Shown: positions 47,972 to 54,929 of the stretch, piece after piece | Layout: every line of letters starts with the position of its first letter | Position numbering within the stretch: the first letter of the stretch is position 1 | From: Pseudarcicella hirudinis | Lineage (GTDB): Bacteria > Bacteroidota > Bacteroidia > Cytophagales > Spirosomataceae | Assembly: GCF_900115665.1 (NCBI RefSeq) | Contig: NZ_FOXH01000016.1 | Location: 69,583 to 133,582, forward strand | Reading direction: 5' to 3' | Length of the DNA: 64,000 bases | Notes under the pieces: generated by a model | What the model was told of the DNA's origin: nothing | Database searches by the model: none | What the model saw: the letters and a program-made list of their open reading frames with translations, nothing else | Made by a program: the position numbers and the translations under genes

Positions 47972-48862
47972 ATGTTTAACAGCCGAAATTTACTTTCCGG
48001 GAAACGCAAGTACCTGTGCGGATTGATACTACTTGTGTTTATCTCAGGAATATGCGTAGCTTTCAGTATGACCGGAAGCGATGACTTTGCTATCGCCAGA
48101 AGAGCCGTTTTGCTCCGGAAGATAGGAGATGAACTGCTCACACAGTCGGGCGACAATAAATCAAGGGTACTTCCGGTAAAAAAGATTGCGGAAAATGAGT
48201 ACCAGATAAGGTTTGAGAATGAGTTCTCTTTTCAACCGGACTCCCTGGTAAATACTACCCGGCGTTTGCTGGCCAATGACCCGCTCGCAAGTGATTATGT
48301 TGTTAATGTTCTGAACTGTGGCAACTCCAGTGTAGCCTATGGATACGCCATATCCAACAATAAAAAAGATGATATTATAGCCTGCAGAGGAAGAGTGCAA
48401 CCCAAAGGATGTTACATTATCAGCATTAAATTTAAACCGGCAGGAATAAATACAGCAAAGAGAGGATATCTTTTAGGCAGCCTGTCATTTTTAGCATTTA
48501 TTGGTTTTGTTTTTTTCAGATTGGTTAAACCTCGAAGAGTTTCACCTGACAATCAGCATATTGAAGTGTTCACTTTGGGGTCGATGTCGTTTGATGCAGT
48601 GGCTCGCAGGCTTATCGTAAATGGAAATACTATAGACCTGACCAGAACAGAAACCCGTCTGCTGCTCATTTTCGCTTCATCTCCTAACCAGACTATAGAG
48701 AGAAGCCGGTTGCAAAAAGAGATATGGGAAGATGAAGGTGTTATTGTGGGGCGCAGCCTGGATATGTTCATATCAAAACTCAGAAAAAAACTGGAATCTG
48801 ATCCGAATATCAAAATTGCTGTTATACGCGGCAAAGGATATAAGCTTGAGATCAGCTCTTAA
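47972..48862 (+). CDS. Membrane-bound winged-helix regulator
   Basis: This 296-residue protein has a helix near the N-terminus (about 14-32), a periplasmic region (33-165), and a second helix (about 168-187). A C-terminal OmpR/ToxR-type winged helix (about 200-296) then reads SMSFDAVARRLIVNGN, then LTRTETRLLLIFASSPNQTIER and VIRGKGYKLEI. The order is the reverse of ToxR and CadC, whose DNA-binding domain is N-terminal. There is no receiver domain, so it is not a response regulator. It would sense a periplasmic signal and bind DNA from the membrane. The secreted-protein gene is divergent and may be its target. The TTGTAAAT repeats sit directly before it. Confidence 0.8.
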   Translation: MFNSRNLLSGKRKYLCGLILLVFISGICVAFSMTGSDDFAIARRAVLLRKIGDELLTQSGDNKSRVLPVKKIAENEYQIRFENEFSFQPDSLVNTTRRLLANDPLASDYVVNVLNCGNSSVAYGYAISNNKKDDIIACRGRVQPKGCYIISIKFKPAGINTAKRGYLLGSLSFLAFIGFVFFRLVKPRRVSPDNQHIEVFTLGSMSFDAVARRLIVNGNTIDLTRTETRLLLIFASSPNQTIERSRLQKEIWEDEGVIVGRSLDMFISKLRKKLESDPNIKIAVIRGKGYKLEISS

Positions 48863-48928
48863 GAAAAATTTCCTCGCCAAAACTGATCTCAATAGTTGCC
48901 AAAGAAAATTCTAGATTAGTTTTTAAAA

Positions 48929-49022
48929 AACAGCCTGCTAAAAACAGATGTTTTAGCAGGCTGTTGTATAACAAGGTGGGCTGTGAGGGAGTATAATCGA
49001 ACACTTGATACCTCTTCTGACG
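48929..49022 (+). repeat. tRNA-3'-end-like repeat B with hairpin
   Basis: A hairpin with perfect 15-bp arms (48929-48943, 48951-48965) and a T-run on the minus strand is followed by a stretch beginning with 15 bases (48976-48990) identical to the 3' end of the tRNA-Val gene (54821-54835). The segment matches repeat A at 46949-47040. It may be an old att site in a ruined tRNA copy. Confidence 0.55.
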
Positions 49023-49284
49023 TTTTTGGATGGTATTAAATAATTGATTATAAATACATTGACGTTGTTGCCGATTCCTATCAGGCAAATATATCAAGTT
49101 GCAAATATTTATCTGTCAGGTACGATATACTGAAATACTATGGATTGAAAATCCATAGGTTGGTTTATGACTGAAACTCAAAGACTTTGGGCCGGAAGCC
49201 CATAGGTTGAAGAACATTGGCTAAAGCCACTGGAGGTGTGGGCCAGAGGCCCATTAAAAACCTTAAGCTAAAAGCTTATTAAAA

Positions 49285-49717
49285 TTATTCCAGAATGAAA
49301 TTCTGGTCGCTATTCGGACCATCCCTATGATGTTCCAAATACTCCTGTACCATCTCATCTGTTATATTACCTGTGCTCCAGGCTCCATAACCTATCCCCA
49401 GAAATGGCCCCCATAGTACCGACGGCGCAACTCCCCATATTCCTCCAGTAATATCTTTGCACTCCGACCCTTTAAGCACCTCACCAAATCACTCACTGAT
49501 AATTTTGGAACATAACTCACATGCAAATGAACATGATCTTTACTCACCACGCCCTTTAATATCTGAACATCCAAACTATATCACAGGTTTGACGGATTAA
49601 ATCCCTACATCTTCCCTGAATCTCTCCCTGCAAGACCCTGTATCGGTACTTCGTACTCCATACCAAATGTACTTGCAATTGATGAACGCTATGAGTACCC
49701 TTCCTTATATTTTGCAT
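49285..49717 (-). pseudogene. IS200/IS605-type TnpA transposase, frameshifted
   Basis: The minus strand encodes pieces of an IS200-type Y1 transposase in three frames. From the ATG at 49717 the first reads MQNIRKGTHSVHQLQVHLVW, with STKYRYRVLQGEI, and stops; the second contains VQILKGVVSKDHVHLHVSY with the H-x-H metal motif, LKGRSAKILLEEY and GGHFWG; the third gives GIGYGAWSTGNITDEMVQEY and ends in FILE. Two frameshifts (about 49570 and 49395) inactivate it. The total length, about 145 codons, matches an intact TnpA. It is a mobile-element remnant within the island. Confidence 0.8.
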
Positions 49718-49903
49718 CCGCTAATATAACTTAGATTTGTAGAAGCTAAAGCCTTGGCCTAAAGGCTATAGCTCGGCTAACGTATTGAAACCTGTCAATT
49801 TGTGCACTAAAATTCACTATTGCCCCAAAATGTTACTGAGTAACGACTTTTAATACGACAAAATGTATTAAAAATACATTTATTGATAAATTATTTCATT
49901 TTA

Positions 49904-49935
49904 TTTGTTTTTTATTACGAAATATATTATTTTTG
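49904..49935 (+). promoter_or_regulatory. Promoter of the AAA-subtilase operon
   Basis: A TTTG element (49904-49907), a 20-bp spacer and TATTTTTG (49928-49935) give the Bacteroidota promoter consensus, 28 bp before the ATG of the AAA gene. Confidence 0.65.
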
Positions 49936-49963
49936 TACCACAAACTGAAAAAAATAATGCGCC

Positions 49964-51058
49964 ATGCATACTGAAATATTACGAATAATCGAGGGTGGGT
50001 TAGCTAAGGACCCCAAAAAGGTGTACAACTATTCTAAGCTATTGGCTGATAAGCTTGATAAAGATGGCGACAATAAGATGGCTAAAATGATTTTAAGAGC
50101 TATTGACAATGGTCCTGCTACAACAGTAACTATGGACGAATTATTGACTACACCGGTAGACCAGGAAAGCAGATTGAATATTGTAGATGTTGAGGTGCCT
50201 TCAAAAGAGCATACTCAAATTGTGTTACCCAAATTGGTAGATAACAAAATTGAAGATTTTATCAACATGGTCAAGCATCAAAGCCAATTGATAAAAGGCG
50301 GTGTTGAAATGTCAAATACCCTTTTGTTGTATGGAAAGCCAGGCTGCGGAAAAACTACTGTTGCAAAACACATTTCAGAACGCACAGGTTTACCATTGGT
50401 TGTTGCGAGATTTGATGCAATTGTTTCCTCCCTGTTAGGTAATACAGCAAAAAACATCAGGAAAATTTTTGAATTTGCAGATAATAAACCCTGTATACTT
50501 TTCTTAGATGAATTTGATGCGATTGCTAAAGCCAGGGACGACCAATATGAATTAGGAGAATTAAAAAGGGTGATTAACAGCCTTTTGCAAAACATTGATG
50601 CGTTTGCAAAACATAACATTCTTATTGCTGCCACCAATCATCCTGAATTATTAGATAAAGCAATTTGGAGAAGATTCAACACTGTTATTGAAATCGGCAC
50701 ACCACAAGACGCAGAAATTTCGGCATTAGTTAAAACCTTCACCGATGGTTTTAATACTGATTTTGTTGAGGATGATAAAAGGAAAGACAAATTGATTAGG
50801 TTAATGGAAGGCAAAACACCCTCTGACATCAAAGGGATTATTAATAATGCTAAAGCCCAGGCTATTATTAATGGCAAAGAAATACTTGCATACGAAGATC
50901 TACTGGTAGAGCTATTTGAATTTAATAATCATGGAGATTTAACGGTTGACAAATTAGTTGAATTTCTTAACGAGAACGGAATACCACAAGCTGCTATAGC
51001 AGAAAGAATGAAAGTTTCGCTTAGGCAGGTGAGAAATTATTTAAACAAACAACCTTAA
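49964..51058 (+). CDS. ietA: AAA+ ATPase, IetA-like, with C-terminal helix-turn-helix
   Basis: This 364-residue protein has an N-terminal helical region (1-90), then an AAA+ domain: Walker A GKPGCGKTT (residues 124-132), Walker B CILFLDEFDAI (Asp182, Glu183), sensor 1 ATNHPELL (Asn225), and an arginine finger in AIWRRF (Arg236/237). After the C-terminal lid come QAAIAERMKVSLRQVRNYLNK (343-363), which looks like a DNA-binding helix-turn-helix. A subtilisin gene follows 3 bp downstream. This pair is the architecture of ietAS, in which the ATPase keeps a toxic protease in check on a Ti plasmid and the pair also blocks phage in a screened clone. Here I infer a defence or addiction module on an island. 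Confidence 0.82.
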   Translation: MHTEILRIIEGGLAKDPKKVYNYSKLLADKLDKDGDNKMAKMILRAIDNGPATTVTMDELLTTPVDQESRLNIVDVEVPSKEHTQIVLPKLVDNKIEDFINMVKHQSQLIKGGVEMSNTLLLYGKPGCGKTTVAKHISERTGLPLVVARFDAIVSSLLGNTAKNIRKIFEFADNKPCILFLDEFDAIAKARDDQYELGELKRVINSLLQNIDAFAKHNILIAATNHPELLDKAIWRRFNTVIEIGTPQDAEISALVKTFTDGFNTDFVEDDKRKDKLIRLMEGKTPSDIKGIINNAKAQAIINGKEILAYEDLLVELFEFNNHGDLTVDKLVEFLNENGIPQAAIAERMKVSLRQVRNYLNKQP

Positions 51059-51061
51059 GTC

Positions 51062-53422
51062 ATGGCAGAAAAAAATCTTCCAATAAAATTCTTCCATAAA
51101 AGGCAGAAAGATGAAATGGACACTGAGGGTGGCGGTGAAAGAAAGTTACCGAAATGGGCGGACGTCAATACTATTATAGAAAAAGCTCAGTATGTCAATG
51201 AAGTGCTTTCTGACATTTCGGGGGCTTTAGCGAATAAAGTAGAACGAAATAATTATGTCCCTTCAATAATCAAGTTAAAGGTAAATGAAGAAGCGCTTGC
51301 TAAATCCCATCGAAAGGAAATCGCCGGTATATTTAATACGGGAAAAATAAACTTAATTGGCATATATGGAGAGGATGAAATACTTGTTAAGATTGACGGC
51401 CAATCCGATATTCAGGCAATTCGTAAAAAGTTAGAAAATGCTGACAACGCATTTCCAAGTTTTACTACAATTGTTGGGTTGTCGGCAATTACCAACGCCG
51501 AAGAATTTAAACCACAGATTGATGTTGAACCTGATAACGAAACCATTCTTAAAGTTAAATTGTTTAATTATGGAAATAGTGACTTGAATGCCATCCTAAT
51601 AAAACTTTTTGAAGGTTTTTGTGCAGAAAAAAGCATCCAGTGTGAACGTGCATCTTATTCCGCGGAGTTGAATATTTATAGACTGACTGAGGTCACTCCC
51701 GATGCATTTGATGAGTTAAAGGATTTCGATGGCGTTCAGCTTGTTACTGAAATGCCTGCTTATGACATTACTTTGGATGAACTAACAGAGGACAACACCA
51801 TAGCAATTAAGAAACCCAAAGCGGGGCAGACTTATCCAATTGTAGGTGTGCTCGATACCGGCATCGCAAATATTCCTCATTTGGCACCTTGGCTTCATAA
51901 CAAGAGCTTTACCAAATATCATGAAGACGATACAAATAAAGGACACGGCACTTTTGTTGCCGGTGTTCTTATTTATGGTGATGAATTAGAAGGAATGAAT
52001 TATACAGGATTTGATGGGTGTAAATTATTTGAAGCAATTGTAATGCCAGACATACGCAGGCAAAAAATTTATGAAGATGAATTGATTGAGCATATAAGGG
52101 AGGCTATTAGTAAAAATGATGAGATTAAAATATGGAACCTCTCATTAGGCACAAGGAATGAAGCAGATTTATATGAGTTTTCTGATTTTGCGAAAGCCTT
52201 GGATGAAGTTCAGGAGCAGCATGATGTTTTAATATGTAAATCAGCCGGAAATTGTGAGAATTTTAAAATGGCGGCACCTAAAAGCCGAATTTCTAAATCT
52301 GCAGATACTGTTCGTGGTTTGGTAGTTGGTTCATTGACACATGATAAAAACGGGACAGATATATCTGAAAAATATCACCCCTCGCCTTTTTCCAGGATGG
52401 GACCCGGTCCATCTTACTTAATTAAACCAGATGTCGTACATATGGGTGGCAATGCAGGGTTAGATCATAGAAATAATCCGGTTTACAACACGGTAAAATC
52501 ATTCGCTCCTGATGGTAGCATTGCAAACAATGTCGGCACCAGCTTTTCTACTCCACGTGTGTCTGCAATTGCTGCAGGGCTTGATTCTATGCTAAATGAA
52601 AAATTCAACCCATTGTTGCTTAAAGCACTAATAGTTCATTCTGCTAGGTATCCTCAAGAAATGCAAATGTCTATAGCTGAAAAACTTAATGGTGCTGGAT
52701 TTGGCTTACCATCAAATATTAATGATATACTTTTTAACCAGCCAAATGAAATAACACTAATTCTGCAAGACACTTTGGAAAAGGGTAATTTTATAGATAT
52801 TCTCGACTTTCCTTTTCCGCAATCCATGATAGACGAGGACGGTTATTTCTATGGTGAAGTTACTGTTACGTTAGTGACCGCCCCTATCCTGGAAGTATCA
52901 CAAGGTGCCGAATACTGCCAGTCGAATATTGATGTGATGTTTGGTAGCTACGATGATAAAGTAGAAAGAGATACCACAAAGCCGACAATTAAAAATCCAA
53001 TTGGTGCAGATGGTAGACAAAACGTTTTGGCTACCGCAGTGTATAGCAAGAAAGCAGCACAAGATACTTCTACCCCTTTTGCTACAGAAAGGATGCTTGT
53101 TTCTTATGGTGATAAGTACCAGCCGGTAAAAAAATGGAGTGTAAATTTTGATGATTTTACCAATGCCAATAAAGAGAAGTATTTAAAGGCCCCTAAAAAT
53201 TGGTATTTGAAGTTGGAAGGTTTATTTAGGCATTTTACAGAAACAAAATGCGACATGCAGAAGATAATACCAAGCCAGGAGTTTTGCCTAATTGTCACCA
53301 TTAAGGATACTAAAAAGAAAGGCAACATTTACAATGAAGTAACGCAGTTACTTAACAATTTTAGTTTCATTCACAGCAATGTGAAAATAAAAGAAGAAGT
53401 AAGAATCAGACTAAACGGATAA
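51062..53422 (+). CDS. ietS: Subtilisin-like serine protease, IetS-like
   Basis: This 786-residue protein has an N-terminal region without a signal peptide (1-255), then an S8 peptidase domain with the full triad: Asp265 (in PIVGVLDTGIAN), His295 (GHGTFVAGVL), and Ser494 (GTSFSTPRVSA). The oxyanion Asn is Asn397 (SAGNCENF). A C-terminal beta-rich domain of about 230 residues follows. The lack of an export signal means it acts in the cytoplasm, unlike secreted subtilases, as expected for an IetS partner of the AAA protein whose gene ends 3 bp upstream. The pair should be translated together. If left unchecked the protease would be expected to be toxic. Confidence 0.85.
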   Translation: MAEKNLPIKFFHKRQKDEMDTEGGGERKLPKWADVNTIIEKAQYVNEVLSDISGALANKVERNNYVPSIIKLKVNEEALAKSHRKEIAGIFNTGKINLIGIYGEDEILVKIDGQSDIQAIRKKLENADNAFPSFTTIVGLSAITNAEEFKPQIDVEPDNETILKVKLFNYGNSDLNAILIKLFEGFCAEKSIQCERASYSAELNIYRLTEVTPDAFDELKDFDGVQLVTEMPAYDITLDELTEDNTIAIKKPKAGQTYPIVGVLDTGIANIPHLAPWLHNKSFTKYHEDDTNKGHGTFVAGVLIYGDELEGMNYTGFDGCKLFEAIVMPDIRRQKIYEDELIEHIREAISKNDEIKIWNLSLGTRNEADLYEFSDFAKALDEVQEQHDVLICKSAGNCENFKMAAPKSRISKSADTVRGLVVGSLTHDKNGTDISEKYHPSPFSRMGPGPSYLIKPDVVHMGGNAGLDHRNNPVYNTVKSFAPDGSIANNVGTSFSTPRVSAIAAGLDSMLNEKFNPLLLKALIVHSARYPQEMQMSIAEKLNGAGFGLPSNINDILFNQPNEITLILQDTLEKGNFIDILDFPFPQSMIDEDGYFYGEVTVTLVTAPILEVSQGAEYCQSNIDVMFGSYDDKVERDTTKPTIKNPIGADGRQNVLATAVYSKKAAQDTSTPFATERMLVSYGDKYQPVKKWSVNFDDFTNANKEKYLKAPKNWYLKLEGLFRHFTETKCDMQKIIPSQEFCLIVTIKDTKKKGNIYNEVTQLLNNFSFIHSNVKIKEEVRIRLNG

Positions 53423-53702
53423 ATTAAAACATTAGAGATACCATAAATAAAAATGCCTAAGAAGCGGCAACTTCAAAGGCATCGATTAAATCAGGAATGT
53501 ATTAAAGCTGTAGGTGGCTTAACGGGGTTGGTAACCCTTTGGCATTCCATGTTATTGTTTTTATAACAGATTGCAAAGGTAATTGTTTACTTTGATTTAC
53601 AAAACCTTTCTTCATACTCAATAGCAATACACCTTACCGGCTAGTTATCCTAACTCCGTGATGTAAAAGGATAATATTTTTTCACTTTTCAAATTATTTA
53701 AG

Positions 53703-53963
53703 ATGCAATTTGAAGGAGCCGTAGTAAAAGAGCAAGGAGTAACCTTCGCTATCGTAGTGGTAAAACCTTATGTACTTAATAGTTCTATGGAATGTGATGA
53801 TGCAAGGCAAGGATTTCGCAGCATTTTTCCCGGTATGCCAATAATATTAATGGCACAAGGGTCAAGAGGCGTACCTACTTATCAGGGAAGAACTGATATC
53901 ATAAAATTCCTGGCTAATGTGCATCCATCAAGAATCCCGTGGAAGAGGTACAATTACAATTAA
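53703..53963 (+). CDS. Small conserved-type protein of the island
   Basis: This 86-residue protein starts MQFEGAVVKEQGVTFAIVVV and ends HPSRIPWKRYNYN. It has a mixed beta/alpha look, with VVVKPYVLN and FPGMPIILMAQGSRGVPTYQGR in the middle. As I recall, proteins with PTYxGR followed by IPWKRY occur in mobile regions of other bacteria, though I do not know their function. It is the first of three closely spaced small genes (to 54449) after ietS; 280 bp separate it from ietS. That gap has no gene and only a weak hairpin around 53450-53485. Confidence 0.6.
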   Translation: MQFEGAVVKEQGVTFAIVVVKPYVLNSSMECDDARQGFRSIFPGMPIILMAQGSRGVPTYQGRTDIIKFLANVHPSRIPWKRYNYN

Positions 53964-53990
53964 TCATTTTTAAAAAACTAAGAACGCTTT

Positions 53991-54164
53991 ATGGCAAAGA
54001 ATGGAAAAGTCGGTGATGGTCACCGCAATGGAGCAGTAAAAGAAAGATCGCAGACCTACAATCCTAAAACTGAGACTTGGGTAAAACGCGATACGAACAC
54101 AGGTAGATTTATGGATGGCAAATCTGATGACAAACCTTTCAAGGGGGTTACTAAAGAGAAGTAG
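53991..54164 (+). CDS. Small basic protein (57 residues)
   Basis: The 57-residue protein starts MAKNGKVGDGHRNGAVKERS and contains QTYNPKTETWVKRDTNTGRF and DDKPFKGVTKEK at the end. The start, GKxGDGxRxGAVxxRSQ and TGRF elements look like a small conserved family seen in many bacteria. It is lysine- and arginine-rich and probably binds nucleic acid or a protein partner. It lies 27 bp after the previous small gene and is likely in the same transcript. Confidence 0.6.
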   Translation: MAKNGKVGDGHRNGAVKERSQTYNPKTETWVKRDTNTGRFMDGKSDDKPFKGVTKEK

Positions 54165-54230
54165 CTTCAAGAATAGCAGGGCTGCATTCTGCAGCTCTGT
54201 TATATTTTCTAATTTAGAAAAGTAAAAACC

Positions 54231-54449
54231 ATGTTTGATTTAAGCAAAGAAAAAATAGACGTTAAATGTGATTGTGGAAGAAAGCATATTGCTACGCTTC
54301 AAGATGCAATAAACCGGAAAACTATCAAGTGTTCTTGTGGAACCAATATCCAATTGAACGATAATAACCGTTCTGCAAGAAAAGGTGTAAATGATATTAA
54401 TAAAGTATTCAGGGATTTAGAAAATACCTTCAAGAAACTTGGAAAGTAA
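54231..54449 (+). CDS. Small protein with paired Cys-x-Cys motifs
   Basis: This 72-residue protein begins MFDLSKEKIDVKCDCGRKH; a second pair, IKCSCGTNIQ, follows 20 residues later. The two CxCG pairs make a zinc-ribbon-like metal site (four Cys). The C-terminal half (DINKVFRDLENTFKKLGK) is helical. It is the third small gene downstream of ietS, 66 bp after the 57-residue protein gene. A DNA- or protein-binding role is plausible but not shown. Confidence 0.65.
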   Translation: MFDLSKEKIDVKCDCGRKHIATLQDAINRKTIKCSCGTNIQLNDNNRSARKGVNDINKVFRDLENTFKKLGK

Positions 54450-54472
54450 GTAATGTTTGATGAGTTGTTAAA

Positions 54473-54648
54473 CTATACCTCAATGTCGTCCATTGTTTCA
54501 TAGTATTCTTTTAATGTCGCTTGAACAATGACTTCAATAATAAGATTTATAAAAGCCTTTCCTCTTCATTTTGAGCATGGAAATCGGTTATTCTCTGATC
54601 CAAATCTTTTTGGCTTCGTTCTATTTTAATTCTTGATTTTCGTTCCAT
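54473..54648 (-). pseudogene. Frameshifted small DNA-binding-type protein remnant
   Basis: On the minus strand a frame from ATG 54648 gives MERKSRIKIERSQKDLDQRI and TDFHAQNEE, then shifts near 54553 into AFINLIIEVIVQATLKEYYE and TMDDIEV, ending at a stop at 54473-54475. Joined, the two make a charged N-terminal half and a helical C-terminal half of about 57 residues, plausible as a small accessory protein of an integrated element. I do not recognise the family. Confidence 0.35.
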
Positions 54649-54680
54649 AAAAACTGATTTGTTTGTTCTTACAACAGAGA

Positions 54681-54692
54681 AAGGGAGTCGAA
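54681..54692 (+). repeat. 12-bp direct repeat, right copy (candidate attachment site)
   Basis: Exact copy of the sequence at 46852-46863. The following bases (CTCC) extend it into a T-arm-like stem on the minus strand. The distance to the tRNA-Val gene is 130 bp. Confidence 0.45.
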
Positions 54693-54773
54693 CTCCTAAA
54701 ATATCGAAACACATTTATTATCAACTGTTTATTCAGAATTGATGATATAATGACAACATGAGTATAAAACAGC

Positions 54774-54808
54774 AAATCCTGTTTAAATCGTTGATTTAAA
54801 CAGGATTT
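54774..54808 (-). terminator. Terminator hairpin of the tRNA gene
   Basis: Perfect 16-bp arms (54774-54789, 54793-54808) with a 3-nt loop lie 14 bp after the tRNA 3' end on the minus strand. Hairpins in the same relative place accompany repeats A and B. Confidence 0.75.
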
Positions 54809-54821
54809 CGATATTTTCCAG

Positions 54822-54896
54822 TGGGCTGTGAGGGATTCGAACCCACGACCTCCGCCCTGTCAAGGCGGCGCTCTAAACCAACTGAGCTAACAACCC
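54822..54896 (-). tRNA. tRNA-Val, anticodon GAC
   Basis: On the minus strand the cloverleaf folds fully: acceptor GGGTTGT/ACAGCCC (one G-U), D-arm GCTC/GAGC, anticodon stem CCGCC/GGCGG with loop TTGACAG (anticodon GAC), variable AGGTC, and T-arm GTGGG/CCCTC with loop TTCGAAT. The T-stem has one T-T mismatch. The discriminator is A and CCA is not encoded. The plus-strand reading, which would suggest GTC, is the reverse complement of the T-loop and is not a tRNA. Its 3' end is repeated at 48976-48990, so it is the likely integration site. Confidence 0.85.
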
Positions 54897-54929
54897 TTTT
54901 ACCGGGAACTGCAAATATAACGGTCTGCT

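Larger units (their letters stand above)
49023..49963. other. Gene-poor region with IS200-type remnant and the ietA promoter
   Basis: It contains a ruined IS200-type transposase (49285-49717, minus strand). Around it are stem-loop-prone ends of IS200 type: GGGCCGGAAGCCC-like and GGGCCAGAGGCCC-like segments at 49190-49255, and GCTAAAGCCTTGGCCTAAAGGC at 49744-49765. The last 100 bases are the promoter of the AAA gene. Nothing else is recognised. Confidence 0.55.
54450..54821. other. 372-bp region: small remnant, repeat and tRNA terminator
   Basis: It holds a frameshifted minus-strand remnant (54473-54648), the right copy of the 12-bp repeat (54681-54692), and the hairpin after the tRNA (54774-54808). 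Nothing else is recognised. Confidence 0.5.

Noticed and set aside
54822-54896. tRNA-Asp (GTC) on the plus strand
   Set aside because: The plus strand shows GTC in its anticodon-like loop, but the T-loop reads GATTCGAAC, the reverse complement of a proper T-loop; only the minus strand folds as a tRNA.
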